A stretch of 35,453 bases of DNA from the NCBI GenBank assembly GCA_946184295.1, contig CAMHEZ010000023.1, positions 1-35,453 of the forward strand, in the 5' to 3' direction. Under the pieces are notes generated by a model, which saw only the letters and a program-made list of their open reading frames with translations, did no database searches and was not told where the DNA came from. Below are positions 19,501 to 30,113 of this stretch, piece by piece. Position numbers and translations under genes: made by a program. The stretch comes from an uncultured Clostridia bacterium. GTDB taxonomy: Bacteria; Bacillota; Clostridia; Oscillospirales; Acutalibacteraceae. Within the stretch, counting starts at the first letter, position 1, and each line of letters starts with the position of its first letter.

Positions 19501-19739
19501 ATGAGACGGGACTTGGCAGCCGATTTGGAATAGAACAATATCAGCGCGGCGGAACGGGTAAGCCGCTCGATGTTGATGTTCCGATAGCGGTCGTCAGTTT
19601 CATAATCGTCATCGTACCAGACATTATAGCCCTCCTGACGCAGCGCTCCGACAATCGGAAGAACCTTGTCCGCGTCCTGCGAGCAATACTGTATGTATAT
19701 ATACGGATAGGGATTGTATTCCGGAAAGAAATCGCTCAT
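16572..19739 (-). CDS. TIR-like / acidic and Pro-Glu repeat linker / SEL1-repeat protein
   Basis: This 1055-residue protein has three parts. Residues about 12-135 look like a bacterial TIR domain ([45 protein letters not shown]). At the position where NAD-cleaving TIR domains carry glutamate (KDE type), it appears to have Thr83 (KDT), so enzymatic activity is doubtful. Residues about 140-800 are a low-complexity linker: an Asp/Glu-rich patch, Pro-Glu runs, three 41-residue repeats, and a Glu-Pro dipeptide tract (about 622-690). Residues about 810-1046 hold six SEL1 (TPR-like) repeats, for protein binding. No signal peptide or membrane segment is present, so it is probably a cytoplasmic scaffold. 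ATG 19739 is preceded by GAGAGGGG and a good promoter. No neighbouring effector gene is obvious. Confidence 0.85.
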   Translation of the reverse strand: MSDFFPEYNPYPYIYIQYCSQDADKVLPIVGALRQEGYNVWYDDDYETDDRYRNINIERLTRSAALILFYSKSAAKSRLIKDTVRIAVPMRSLDKMCVCLDDKNFGMAFGDCKNNYTLFMAYQSEDILAELRPYLDIYKLPPEIINNLIAKNYQADEIHELDEYGEFDEIDDFDEFNEEDDAQTDNNVFNQFDDTDEFALPDDESADWDINEVAPEAIDEEPLLFTQEISREPESPAVFVRQENSSEPEDSISGEDIFASQLDRRPFGWVYWTGPEKEPIKTVSPPKPVIVTPVPIIREKPEPKPIPEPEPIPEPEPIPEPEPEPVYEFDALEAPTVYNDFLGSNFIILDERTERIEPEPIAELDPIPEPEPIPELEPDVKSEEELWEEMYRKMRARTNRKAWHFTTRPEPKPIPEPEPDVKSEDEIWEEMCRKMRARTNQKAWHFTTRPEPEPIPEPEPDVKSEDEIWEEMCRKMRARTNRKAWHFTTRPEPESTPPLQEPPKEPEMPSIPEKPVAQALYEKQFALYLPLDDTIESITIEYPVDENFAEPRPFGRPSRIFKSRPQPSPTAPQESQPTDVEDEPIEETTKQLVRPVVVAVETAEPEKPEKEPVIVTPVPVVVEEPEPEPEPEPEPEPEPEPEPEPEPEPEPEPEPEPEPEPEPEPEPEPEPEPEPEPEPEPEPEPEPEPEPTWGEQFADSDMNSYEFFSTNILADMDSDSAWNGESFFAEPKPVVPPEPVDPPEPAPAPVEEFNAFSSDPFEAPQIQPEFISIPDSRYHAPTLTSDNTSDFLDSHVTSEEMKKEEEVDIKTQLLMKAAEQGNADAQYKLGLSYEQGDRVEQNYVKAAHWYILASNRDNANAQFNLARMYEKGLGVTQNLAEAAELYRSAARQGHSNAQTQYGVCLRTGKGVEKDEAQAVKWFVRASEKGNAAAIYHLGVCFELGQGVEKDFSRALQLYLAAANQDYADAQNALANCYISGNGVPANYTEAVRWYSKAARNGNVAAQFNIGFCCENGIGIEKNDDMAYRFYKIAADNGSENALKRLMDLGYMKSSD
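17668..17873 (-). repeat. Glu-Pro dipeptide tract with a 48-bp higher-order period
   Basis: On the coding (minus) strand this encodes about 34 Glu-Pro dipeptides. On the plus strand, the six-base unit varies between GGCTCC, GGTTCG, GGTTCC and GGCTCA, and the pattern of variants itself repeats every 48 bases: GGTTCGGGTTCCGGCTCAGG recurs at 17692, 17740 and 17788. This indicates recent duplication of 16-residue blocks. Confidence 0.9.
18263..18631 (-). repeat. Three tandem 123-bp (41-residue) repeats
   Basis: The marker GTCCGGG recurs at 18301, 18424 and 18547, an exact 123-base period. Each unit encodes a DVKSE-x-E segment, WEEM[15 protein letters not shown], then TTRPEP and a Pro-Glu run. 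The Trp/Arg-rich core contrasts with the acidic surroundings and may be a short binding motif in triplicate. Confidence 0.9.
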
Positions 19740-19782
19740 ATCATGTCCCCTCTCAATTTTGTGGCAATACGGAATCCTATCT

Positions 19783-19812
19783 ATTATACAATGATTGTTT
19801 TTAATATGTCAA
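19783..19812 (-). promoter_or_regulatory. Promoter of the TIR-SEL1 gene
   Basis: On the minus strand: perfect TTGACA (19812-19807), 18 bases, perfect TATAAT (19788-19783). It lies about 45 bases before the ATG and suggests constitutive housekeeping expression. Confidence 0.85.
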
Positions 19813-19929
19813 TACCATAAAATTGAATTTAATGTTTCCAGATTTTGATAAACGACAAATTTGAGGCTTTCTGACGTTGCTGCAATAAATTTGTCAGTCG
19901 TGCCGCCGTCAAATTTGCGCATGATAATA

Positions 19930-19961
19930 TTGCGGCGCGAAAAAAATAAAATTTGCGGCGC
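19930..19961 (+). repeat. Direct repeat TTGCGGCGC upstream of spoIVB
   Basis: TTGCGGCGC occurs at 19930-19938 and 19953-19961, a 23-base period, about two helical turns, in A/T-rich surroundings 40-70 bases before spoIVB. It could be a regulator-binding site; there is no direct evidence. Confidence 0.35.
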
Positions 19962-20001
19962 AAAAAAGGAATATCGCGGAAAGGGGAAAGGAGGGATTCC
20001 G

Positions 20002-21243
20002 GTGTTTTTGCGGAAAAAAAACACGGGCCGGCGGTTTGATAAAACAAAAAAGAGAAAACGGTTGGTTGTCGGAGCGGTCGGAATGCTTCTGGCGGCAGGT
20101 CTGGGATTTTGTTCGGCGCTGGTGGGCGTGACAGCCGGACAGCTTCCGGATGAGCTGACGGTTGTTACTTCGGAAACGGCGCGGCTTGCCACCTTGCTGC
20201 CCACGTGTGTGGAATGTCATGCGGATGCGGATAGCAAGGTGGCAGACGCGTCCGCGAAGCTGTTCGGCCTGATCCGTCTGAAAACCGTGCATGTCAATTT
20301 TGTGCCGCACACCAAGGTGCTGCTGGGCGGCACGCTGTTTGGTGTGAGAATGTATAGCGACGGCGTGATGGTGGTCGGACTGTCGGATTTTAATTCGGCA
20401 GGAAGAAGCGCCAATCCGGCGCGGGACGCTGGCATTGCCGTTGGCGATGTGATTCAGGCCGTCAACGGAAAGGCAGTTTATACCAACAATGCGTTTTCCC
20501 GTCTGGTGGAGACGGCGGACGGCGATATTGAGCTGAAGCTGCTGCACAGTGACGGCACGACCCGGCAGGTCACACTCAAACCGCTGTATTCTGACGGTGA
20601 CGGCTGTCTGAAAACCGGCATGTGGGTGCGCGACAGCGCAGCGGGCATCGGCACGCTGACCTACATTGACCCGGTTCATGGCACCTTTGGCGGACTTGGC
20701 CACGGCATCTGCGACAGTGATACCCAGACGATTGTTCCCATTCATGGCGGGGATATCGTGGCGGCAGAGCTGGCCGACGTCAAGCGCGGTGTGAAGGGCA
20801 CAGCGGGGGAAATACGGGGATTTCTGGGCACCGAAAAGCTGGGGAGTATCAGTGCCAACACCATTTGCGGCACATTCGGCAGTTATACGGGGACACGCCC
20901 CGAAGGACAGGAATATGAAGTTGCAATGAAGCAGGAAATCAAGGTCGGCAAGGCACAGGTGCTTTGCACGGTGGAACCGAGCGGCAAGCCTAAGCTCTAT
21001 GACATTAACATCAACAAGATCAATTACAACGGCAGCGAGCCGACCAGAAACATGATTATCACCGTAACCGATCCGGAGCTGCTGCGCAAGACGGGCGGCA
21101 TCGTGCAGGGTATGAGCGGCAGCCCGATTATCCAGGGCGGGAAATTCGTGGGTGCGGTGACGCATGTCTTTGTCAATGACCCCACCTGCGGCTATGCCAT
21201 TTTTGCCGAGAATATGCTCAAAAAAAGCACTCTCAGCCGTTAG
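20002..21243 (+). CDS. spoIVB: SpoIVB sporulation serine peptidase
   Basis: SpoIVB (family S55) is secreted from the forespore and activates processing of pro-sigma-K in the mother cell. The 414-residue protein has a basic N-terminus, one transmembrane helix (VVGAVGMLLAAGLGF), a PDZ domain (about 85-170) and the S55 peptidase domain. The triad is recognisable: His234 in GLGHGI, Asp357 in VTDPELL and Ser372 in GMSGSPI; the Asp-Ser spacing of 15 equals that of B. subtilis (363/378). I chose GTG 20002 because AAAGGAGGG lies seven bases before it; earlier in-frame starts (19861, 19921) have no ribosome binding site and would add an odd basic stretch. Its usual neighbours recN and spo0A are not here. 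Confidence 0.94.
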   Translation: MFLRKKNTGRRFDKTKKRKRLVVGAVGMLLAAGLGFCSALVGVTAGQLPDELTVVTSETARLATLLPTCVECHADADSKVADASAKLFGLIRLKTVHVNFVPHTKVLLGGTLFGVRMYSDGVMVVGLSDFNSAGRSANPARDAGIAVGDVIQAVNGKAVYTNNAFSRLVETADGDIELKLLHSDGTTRQVTLKPLYSDGDGCLKTGMWVRDSAAGIGTLTYIDPVHGTFGGLGHGICDSDTQTIVPIHGGDIVAAELADVKRGVKGTAGEIRGFLGTEKLGSISANTICGTFGSYTGTRPEGQEYEVAMKQEIKVGKAQVLCTVEPSGKPKLYDININKINYNGSEPTRNMIITVTDPELLRKTGGIVQGMSGSPIIQGGKFVGAVTHVFVNDPTCGYAIFAENMLKKSTLSR

Positions 21244-21255
21244 CGGCCATATCAA

Positions 21256-21303
21256 AAGGCAGTGCCCTGCCACGAATCTATCGTGTCAAGGCACTGCCTT
21301 GGT
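21256..21303. terminator. Bidirectional terminator between spoIVB and secA
   Basis: AAGGCAGTGCC (21256-21266) pairs with GGCACTGCCTT (21290-21300), with an inner CACGA/TCGTG hairpin (21271-21285). It lies between two convergent genes. The same design recurs at 29697. Confidence 0.85.
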
Positions 21304-21325
21304 TTATCGCAATGCAATCATTTCA

Positions 21326-24061
<2,736 letters not shown>

Positions 24062-24374
24062 GGTATTTCAAACCGTCCTTCCTCGTCCGGCCCAAACAGC
24101 AAAGCAAATGCCGGACAACAAATTTTTGATGAGAGTAAGTGAGACCTTATCACACTTACACCATACAGTAAACACATGATAGCACATTTAAATCAATTTT
24201 ACAATATCACAAACAAGAAAATGTTAATCAAATGAAAATAATTTAACAAGTGTGGGGCTGTCCCGGCATTCCCATTGTTTTCATCACTTCGTACAAAATC
24301 ATTGGTATAATCGGCTGAAATGTTGTTGGAAAAATCGTTAAAGAAATAACTTACTGTTTTTCAATAAAATTTAC
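24062..24374. other. Intergenic region upstream of secA
   Basis: About 310 A/T-rich bases between the divergent secA and the small gene at 24594. They hold the secA promoter (24176-24204) and leader; I see no ORF, tRNA or clear repeat in the rest. Confidence 0.6.
24176..24204 (-). promoter_or_regulatory. Candidate promoter of secA
   Basis: On the minus strand: TTGTAA (24204-24199), 17 bases, TATCAT (24181-24176), about 115 bases before the start codon. Confidence 0.6.
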
Positions 24375-24403
24375 TTGACAAACACACATGACGGTGGTAT
24401 CAT
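24375..24403 (+). promoter_or_regulatory. Promoter of the small gene at 24594
   Basis: Perfect TTGACA (24375-24380), 17 bases, TATCAT (24398-24403). Expected start near 24410, giving an unusually long leader of about 184 bases. The leader is pyrimidine-rich at first and later contains GGCAC/GTGCC arms around 24539-24567. Confidence 0.7.
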
Positions 24404-24593
24404 TAACTTGTACTTCATCGGGTGCAAGTTTTATTTCATTTCCTTTGTTTGCTGTGCGGGTTTCTCGGTCGGTTTTCTTCGGCGTGCGCCCACACTGTTT
24501 TCTTTTTGAATTTTGTTGATGTTTTCAGTCAGGTCATTGGCACGGTGGCGCTGGAGAATGGTGCCTTTGCAACATATTCGGAGGTAGTTAGGA

Positions 24594-24938
24594 ATGTCGG
24601 TTATTTTTTCGTTTGCATTGACGGGATTGGGGCAGATTGCTCATGTGGTATCATCAGCCGCAGAAGTGCTTCCCTCCTTTCGGACGGAATTTGAATTGAG
24701 TCAGGACGGCGAGACCCTCTGGAACGAATCTTCGGAATACATATTTGTCGGCTTTGGCGAGGACGGCGATTTCTCGTCTTCCTTCGGCGCGGCGCATGTC
24801 TCGGTGGGGCGTCGTCTGGGACGGCTCAGGGACGAGCCTGAATACAAGGTCTGGCAGCTTCGCGCCTCGGGGGGCGACTATATCATGGTCAAGAGCCGCA
24901 CCGATACCGCCGAGGTGTTCAAACGCGTCGGGCGTTAG
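24594..24938 (+). CDS. Small orphan protein, 114 residues
   Basis: I recognise no family. GGAGG at 24580-24584 is nine bases before the ATG, a stop codon lies immediately upstream in frame, a consensus promoter precedes it and a strong terminator follows, so a real gene is likely. The first 28 residues are hydrophobic (MSVIFSFALTGLGQIAHVV) without an initial positive charge, a poor signal peptide. The rest is hydrophilic: acidic in the middle (FGEDGDFSSSF), then basic (VGRRLGRLRDEPEYKVWQLRASGG) and ending KRVGR. An overlapping frame from a GTG at 24422 has no ribosome binding site and looks non-coding. Confidence 0.55.
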   Translation: MSVIFSFALTGLGQIAHVVSSAAEVLPSFRTEFELSQDGETLWNESSEYIFVGFGEDGDFSSSFGAAHVSVGRRLGRLRDEPEYKVWQLRASGGDYIMVKSRTDTAEVFKRVGR

Positions 24939-24972
24939 GGGCCGGGGCAGAAATCGGATCAATGCTGTATCG

Positions 24973-25013
24973 CGTCATTGCACACACGGGGCTGTGTGCA
25001 ATGACGTTTTTTT
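24973..25013 (+). terminator. Terminator after the small gene
   Basis: CGTCATTGCACACA (24973-24986) pairs with TGTGTGCAATGACG (24993-25006), a perfect 14-bp stem with a short loop, then seven T residues. Confidence 0.95.
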
Positions 25014-25119
25014 CATTGATGGACACGACGTTTCCCGTATGTCATCGTCCGAATGGTCGGTGAAAAGTTTTTTGTTGAATTTCACAGTTTCAATTCAGAA
25101 AAGTCTCAGGATCAATCAA

Positions 25120-25148
25120 TTGACAAAATCCACGGTTTGTTATAAGAT
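25120..25148 (+). promoter_or_regulatory. Candidate promoter of the hybrid kinase operon
   Basis: Perfect TTGACA (25120-25125). The -10 is either TAAGAT (25143-25148, 17-base spacer) or TATAAG (25141-25146, 15-base spacer). The leader to 25301 is about 145 bases. Confidence 0.5.
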
Positions 25149-25300
25149 TATAGACGTGTAAATTTGTTTTTATTTTACAGATCAGAAAAAATTCTTGCTT
25201 GCAGCAGGCCGATCATACGATGTGATAGTATCATTATTTTGCTCGTCTGTTTTTGTTTCGTTGCACCGGAAGCTGTTTACATCATATTGGGGGTGTGCCA

Positions 25301-28072
25301 ATGAAGCACAGAGAAATTACCCACCGTTCGGTGGAAAAGATCATGTTCTGGGCCAGCCTGCTTTTTTTTGTGGTATTTGGAATTTCCTGTCTGATGGCGG
25401 GAATGCCGCCGTATGTCTGGGGATTCATGTTTGCCGTGCCGGTGGTGATCGCGGCATTTACCTATATTCCGCCGCTGGAGGGAGCGCCGCAGGCTTATGT
25501 CACGGTATTCTGCATGGAAATGGCCGCCACAGTATATGCCTTTGCCAACAACGCGCTTTCCACCATGCAGGAGATTTTTCTGATTATCCTGTGCTTTGGC
25601 GCGCTCTACCGCCGTATCGGTCTCACGGTTTGTCAGATGGCCTATGTGGGACTGCTCTACGCGGGTGTTTACCTGATTTTTCCCGATAAATTCTTCGCCC
25701 GTCTGGAATCTTCCTTTGAAGAGGTCACGCGGCTGATTCTCTTTTATATGGGCAGCGCTGCCATTCTGTTGATGATCGTGTGGTTCCGCAACGCCGTCAA
25801 GGTGATGGAGCTGCGCAGCGAGAGCGTGACGGAGCTTTACCGCATGGTGGAGAAGGAAAAGCGGAAGGCGGAGGCGGGCACGCGTGAAAAGGACGATTTT
25901 CTGGCCAACATGAGCCATGAAATGCGCACGCCGATGATTGCCGTCTGCGGCATGAGCGAGCTGCTGCTGCAAAACAACCTGACCCCGCTGGAAGAAGAAT
26001 ATGTCCGCACCATTCAAAATTCCGCTAACAATCTGTTGAGCATGGTCAACGATATTCTGGATTTTTCCAAGATTGAAGCAAATATGATGGATCTTGATGA
26101 GGCGCCTTATAAGGTGGAAGCGCTGATTGCCGACGTTGCCAACATCATCAATGTGCGCATCGGCGAAAAGGATATTGCCTTTGTGACGGAGCTTGATCCC
26201 AATCTGCCCGCCACGCTGGTCGGCGATGAAGCCAGAATCCGCCAGATTCTCATCAACCTGCTCAACAATGCCGTCAAGTTTACCGAAAGCGGCCTCATCC
26301 GGCTGAAAATGGATTACAGCATGGACGAATGGAATCATTCGTGGGTGACGATTGCGATTTCCGATACAGGCATCGGTATTACCCGCGAGGATCAGAAGCG
26401 GTTGTTTTCCCAGTTCACACAGGTGGATACCGATCACAAGCGCTCCATGGAAGGAACCGGTCTGGGGCTGGTCATTTCCCAGCGGTTGGCCAACAAGATG
26501 AACGGCAATATTACATTGGAAAGCGAATACGGCAAGGGATCGACGTTTACCGTGGTAATTGAGCAGCGGGTCAGCGACCCCTCGGAGCTGGCGTTTGTGC
26601 CGGATCCGGACGGCTATGTGGCCTATCTCTATGAGCCGAATCCCCATTACTTTGACAATATGCGGGCGATTTGTGACCGGCTGGGCGTTCCGGTGATTAC
26701 GGTAAGCGATATCGCTATCTGGGATTATTACAATGCTGATCGTTTCGGGGCGTTGCTTTTCTTCGATTACACCACCGGCATCGCCAGCGTCAATTCTTTT
26801 GCCGCCAAAGTGCACCGTATGCGGCTGGTCACGATGATTGATCGCAATACCTTTGTGGAGGCGGGCATCAAGGACAATATCCTCATGCTGCACAAGCCGA
26901 TTCTCACCGGACAGCTCGCGGCGCTCATCAGAGGGGAAAACCTGGATGACTTCCACCGTCAGAGCAAGCCGAAGAAACACATTTTTGTTCCCGACGCCCG
27001 CATCATGGTCGTGGACGACAACTATGTCAATCTCCGCGTGACCGCCGGGCTGCTGAATATCTTCAAGCCGCAGGTGGCGATGGTGAGCAGCGGACGTGAG
27101 GCCTACGAAATTCTACAGAAGGACCGCGGCTTTGACATGATCTTCATGGATCACATGATGCCGGACTGGGACGGCGTGGAGACGGTCAGGCATATCCGCG
27201 CCATGGAAAATGATTATTACCAAAAGGTGCCGATTATCGCGCTTTCTGCCAATGTGAGCCAGGAATCCCGCGACATGTTTATCCGCGAAGGGATGAATGA
27301 CTTTGTGGGAAAGCCCATGAGTGTTGATACGCTTGCCGCGGTGCTCAAAAAGTACGTTGCCCCTGAAAAACAGCTCAACGAGTATGCTGAAAAGGTGGAT
27401 CCGATGATGACCCGCAACCGGCCGCGCGACGAATATATCTCCGCCGCCGCGACAGATGCGGGCCGGAAGATTGAGATCGAGGGCATCGACACCGAGATGG
27501 GCGTCTTTAATATCGGCGGCAGCGCCGACGCCTATGTGCGCATTCTCAACGTATTTCTGGAGGACGGCCGCAATAAGCTGATCTATCTGGAAAAATACGC
27601 GCAGGAGGGCAACATCAAGGCTTACATCATTGAAACGCATTCCCTCAAGAGTGTGGCGGCCAGTATCGGCGCGTCGGCACTGTGCGAGCTGGCCAAGCTG
27701 CATGAGGACGCGGCGCGGGGCGGCGATATCGTTTTTGTCAAAGAGCATTACGCCGAGCTGGTCGAGGAATATACTGCCATTCTCTGCCGTGTGGAGGAGT
27801 ATCTCACCGCCAACGGCCTGATTCAGTCTCACGCGGACAGTTTCGATGACGACGGCAGCAGTCAGCCTATTTCCAATCAGAAAAAGCACAACAGTGTTGT
27901 GGAGATTATCCGCCTGATTGAACGCTTCGACAGCGACGCGGCGATTGACAAGATCAATGATCTGCTGCATTATCGCTTGGATAAATGCGATCGCTCTGCG
28001 TTGAAAAGAGCCTTGAGCCAGTTGCATGATTATATGTTTGAGGAAGCCATTCAGACATTGAAACCCCTGTAA
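25301..28072 (+). CDS. Hybrid sensor histidine kinase with two receiver modules and HPt domain
   Basis: The 923-residue membrane kinase should autophosphorylate and relay phosphate internally. The first 175 residues contain several hydrophobic helices with short loops and no large extracellular sensor. HisKA follows (FLANMSHEMRTP, His206), then HATPase_c (NLLNNAVKFTESG, DTGIGITREDQ, GTGLGLVIS). Residues about 435-545 look like a degenerate receiver: the acidic pair of the pocket is replaced by Glu-Pro (LYEPNP), though an Asp (LLFFDY) and KP remain. A full receiver (MVVDDNYVNLRV, Asp617 in FMDHMMPDWDG) and an HPt domain (ETHSLKSVAASIGA, His780) complete it. ATG 25301 has GGGGGTG upstream; the longer frame from 25253 is less likely. 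It lies 68 bases before the HD-GYP gene. Confidence 0.93.
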   Translation: MKHREITHRSVEKIMFWASLLFFVVFGISCLMAGMPPYVWGFMFAVPVVIAAFTYIPPLEGAPQAYVTVFCMEMAATVYAFANNALSTMQEIFLIILCFGALYRRIGLTVCQMAYVGLLYAGVYLIFPDKFFARLESSFEEVTRLILFYMGSAAILLMIVWFRNAVKVMELRSESVTELYRMVEKEKRKAEAGTREKDDFLANMSHEMRTPMIAVCGMSELLLQNNLTPLEEEYVRTIQNSANNLLSMVNDILDFSKIEANMMDLDEAPYKVEALIADVANIINVRIGEKDIAFVTELDPNLPATLVGDEARIRQILINLLNNAVKFTESGLIRLKMDYSMDEWNHSWVTIAISDTGIGITREDQKRLFSQFTQVDTDHKRSMEGTGLGLVISQRLANKMNGNITLESEYGKGSTFTVVIEQRVSDPSELAFVPDPDGYVAYLYEPNPHYFDNMRAICDRLGVPVITVSDIAIWDYYNADRFGALLFFDYTTGIASVNSFAAKVHRMRLVTMIDRNTFVEAGIKDNILMLHKPILTGQLAALIRGENLDDFHRQSKPKKHIFVPDARIMVVDDNYVNLRVTAGLLNIFKPQVAMVSSGREAYEILQKDRGFDMIFMDHMMPDWDGVETVRHIRAMENDYYQKVPIIALSANVSQESRDMFIREGMNDFVGKPMSVDTLAAVLKKYVAPEKQLNEYAEKVDPMMTRNRPRDEYISAAATDAGRKIEIEGIDTEMGVFNIGGSADAYVRILNVFLEDGRNKLIYLEKYAQEGNIKAYIIETHSLKSVAASIGASALCELAKLHEDAARGGDIVFVKEHYAELVEEYTAILCRVEEYLTANGLIQSHADSFDDDGSSQPISNQKKHNSVVEIIRLIERFDSDAAIDKINDLLHYRLDKCDRSALKRALSQLHDYMFEEAIQTLKPL

Positions 28073-28076
28073 ATAC

Positions 28077-28113
28077 GGTCAGCCGACAGATGAGTCTATG
28101 AAATCTGCTGACC
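28077..28113 (+). other. Intercistronic hairpin GGTCAGC/GCTGACC
   Basis: GGTCAGC (28077-28083) and GCTGACC (28107-28113) flank a 23-base loop, directly after the kinase stop. The same arms occur in the mcsA-mcsB element (2924-2940). No T-run follows, so it probably does not terminate; it may stabilise or tune the message. Confidence 0.5.
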
Positions 28114-28140
28114 AATCGCTGAGGAGGAACATCTGACAAA

Positions 28141-29190
28141 ATGAAGAAAATTCTGGTAATTGACGACAACAAGACCACGCTCGCGATGGCCAAGCAGGCC
28201 ATTGGGGGCGAGTACTCGGTCATTGCGGTTATATCCGGATATCAGGCGCTGAAATATCTCGAACGGGAAATTCCCGACCTCATTCTGCTGGATCTGAATA
28301 TGCCCGACATGGACGGCAAACAGACCATGCTCAAGATCAAGGGCAATGAAAAATGGAGCGATATTCCCATCATCGTGCTGACAGTGGAAAACAGCCCGCA
28401 GACCGAGGTAGAGTGTCTGGAGATGGGCGCGATTGACTTTATTGCCAAGCCCTTTGTGCCGCAGGTCATGAAATCCCGCATTGCCCGCACACTGGAGCTG
28501 GAGGATTACCGCCGCCGGCTTCAGCTGGATAACGAGAAGAAGCAGATGCAGCTGGAAAAAATGAAGTCGCAGGTTATCATGGTGCTGGCCAACATGATTG
28601 ATACCCGCGACACGATTACCGGTGTGCATGTGCGCCGCGTCAGCGCCATCGTGGAAACGCTGGTCAAGAAAATGCGTGCCTACGGTATGTATCCCGAATT
28701 TCTTGACGACCGCTATGTACTCAGCATTACACTGGCCGCACCGCTGCATGACATCGGCAAGATCAAGATTCCCGATACCGTTCTCAAAAAGCAGGGCGAC
28801 CTGACCGAGGAAGAGTTTGAGCTGATGAAGACCCACACCATCGAGGGTGCCAAAATCCTACAGGCCTTTGCCGACGAGATTGACGACAATTATTACCTCC
28901 TGCTGGGTAAGGATATGGCAGCCTATCATCACGAGTGGTGGAATGGAAAGGGGTATCCCTACGGCCTGCGCGGCATGAAGATTCCCTTCTGTGCCCGCGT
29001 GCTGGCAGTGGCGGACGTTTTTGACGCTCTGATTTCCAAGCGCAGCTACAAGCAGCAGATGACCTTTGACCAGGCTTTTGACATCATCAAAAAGGGCAGC
29101 GGCGGCCATTTCGATCCCGAAATTGTTGACGTTTTTCTGCGCATCCGACCCGAAATCGAGCGGGTGGCGCTCATCGGTATTGACGATTAG
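28141..29190 (+). CDS. Response regulator with HD-GYP phosphodiesterase domain
   Basis: The 349-residue protein joins a receiver (LVIDDN, phospho-acceptor Asp51 in LLDLNMPDMDG, KPF near 103) via a coiled helix (about 118-145) to an HD-GYP domain. The domain has the intact motif set: HD at 203-204 in PLHDIGKIKIPD, HHE at 263-265, and GYP at 271-273 in GKGYPYGLRG, then ADVFDAL. HD-GYP enzymes hydrolyse cyclic di-GMP. Its position right after the hybrid kinase makes it the likely output. AGGAGG lies about 13 bases before the ATG, slightly far. The gene ends 45 bases before the Nudix gene. Confidence 0.94.
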   Translation: MKKILVIDDNKTTLAMAKQAIGGEYSVIAVISGYQALKYLEREIPDLILLDLNMPDMDGKQTMLKIKGNEKWSDIPIIVLTVENSPQTEVECLEMGAIDFIAKPFVPQVMKSRIARTLELEDYRRRLQLDNEKKQMQLEKMKSQVIMVLANMIDTRDTITGVHVRRVSAIVETLVKKMRAYGMYPEFLDDRYVLSITLAAPLHDIGKIKIPDTVLKKQGDLTEEEFELMKTHTIEGAKILQAFADEIDDNYYLLLGKDMAAYHHEWWNGKGYPYGLRGMKIPFCARVLAVADVFDALISKRSYKQQMTFDQAFDIIKKGSGGHFDPEIVDVFLRIRPEIERVALIGIDD

Positions 29191-29235
29191 CGGGAACGCG
29201 ACTTGATGATTGCCATCGGGGGGGGGAGAAACGCA

Positions 29236-29682
29236 ATGGCGCGGACAGAAACGGTGATACTCACCAATATGTGTTTGATTTACGATCATGAGGGCCGCAT
29301 TCTGGTGGAGGATCGCATTGACGAGCATTGGGGCGGCGTGGCGCTGCCGGGCGGTCATGTGGAGCCGGGCGAGCCGTTTGTGGATTCGGTAATCCGCGAG
29401 ATGAAGGAGGAAACCGGTCTGACCATCGAGCAGCCAAAGCTCTGCGGCCTGTGTCAGTTCACGCACTATCAGGGACTGCGCTATGTGGTGCTGCTCTTTA
29501 AAACCGACAAATTCAGCGGGGAGCTGCATTCCTCCGAGGAGGGCGAGGTCTTCTGGCTGAAACGCAGCGAGATCGGGAAATATAAAACGGTTCCCGACTT
29601 TGAGCAGATTCTTGAAGCGTTTGAGAATGACGGAATCAGCGAGTTCTTTTATGACAAGGATTTCCATATCCGTTTGCTGTGA
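29236..29682 (+). CDS. Nudix hydrolase
   Basis: The 149-residue protein has a complete Nudix box GGHVEPGEPFVDSVIREMKE followed by ETGL, matching G-x5-E-x7-R-E-U-x-E-E-x-G-U. Such enzymes hydrolyse nucleoside diphosphates linked to another group; by length and sequence it is MutT/8-oxo-dGTPase-like, but the substrate is unproven. ATG 29236 has a GGGGGAG run just upstream (29219-29229); an in-frame ATG at 29203 would start within a region before that site. It is the last gene of the kinase group before a bidirectional terminator. Confidence 0.88.
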   Translation: MARTETVILTNMCLIYDHEGRILVEDRIDEHWGGVALPGGHVEPGEPFVDSVIREMKEETGLTIEQPKLCGLCQFTHYQGLRYVVLLFKTDKFSGELHSSEEGEVFWLKRSEIGKYKTVPDFEQILEAFENDGISEFFYDKDFHIRLL

Positions 29683-29696
29683 GATAACGCGATAAT

Positions 29697-29745
29697 AAAG
29701 GCAGTACCTTCACACGATGTGATTCGTGCCAAGGTACTGCCTTTT
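29697..29745. terminator. Bidirectional terminator after the Nudix gene
   Basis: AAAGGCAGTACCTT (29697-29710) pairs perfectly with AAGGTACTGCCTTT (29731-29744), with inner CACGA/TCGTG (29713-29728). It separates convergent genes and is a variant of the 21256 terminator with a compensatory base-pair change. Confidence 0.9.
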
Positions 29746-29777
29746 GGATGTGGGAAAGTGTGCGGGGGGCCTATCGA

Positions 29778-29993
29778 CTAGTCGTGAATGGAGTCCACTG
29801 CCTCATTCCGGTCACGGAAGAGAAGTGAAATGCACCACAGGCCCGCAAGACCGACCAGGGTAAAGACAATGCGGCTGAGGGTGGCGGCCTGTCCGCCGAA
29901 GAGCCAGCCCACGAAGTCGAATTTGAAAAGGCCCACCGAACCCCAGTTGAGGGCGCCGATAATGACCAGAATCAAGGATGTTCTGTCCAGCAT
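29778..29993 (-). CDS. DUF378-family small membrane protein
   Basis: A 71-residue protein with two predicted membrane helices: LILVIIGALNWGSVGLF and RIVFTLVGLAGLWCISLLF. The motif GALNWGSVGLF with FDFVGWLFGG is characteristic of DUF378 (YuzA-like) proteins, whose function is unknown. AAGGAGATG lies five bases before the ATG. The reading frame can be extended far upstream to 30245, but that part is unlike the family and crosses the terminator of the upstream gene, so I use the short form. A perfect 9-bp GC-rich hairpin (30037-30045 with 30060-30068) lies in the leader. Confidence 0.9.
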   Translation of the reverse strand: MLDRTSLILVIIGALNWGSVGLFKFDFVGWLFGGQAATLSRIVFTLVGLAGLWCISLLFRDRNEAVDSIHD

Positions 29994-30113
29994 GATGTCA
30001 TCTCCTTGTCTGAAAGATGATATTTGTCCGCTTTTTGCCGCCCCGGCGAGCCGAACGGGCGGGGCGGCGGAGGATAGACCGTCTGCTGTGTCCGGCTCGT
30101 TCTGGTAAGGGGC

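Larger units (their letters stand above)
24939..25300 (+). other. Intergenic region before the hybrid kinase
   Basis: About 360 bases. The first part holds the terminator at 24973; the middle holds a candidate promoter at 25120; the rest, including about 140 bases of leader before 25301, shows no ORF with a ribosome binding site and no clear repeat. Confidence 0.6.

Noticed and set aside
19919-19950. Possible sigma-F/sigma-G promoter before spoIVB (GCATG and an A-rich stretch)
   Set aside because: The spacing and -10 do not fit the forespore consensus well enough.
24422-24694. GTG-initiated 90-codon frame overlapping the small orphan gene
   Set aside because: No ribosome binding site; composition is Phe/Cys-rich and resembles an untranslated leader read in frame.
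25277-26980. 567-codon frame opposite the hybrid kinase
   Set aside because: Antisense shadow; the plus-strand frame has all kinase motifs.
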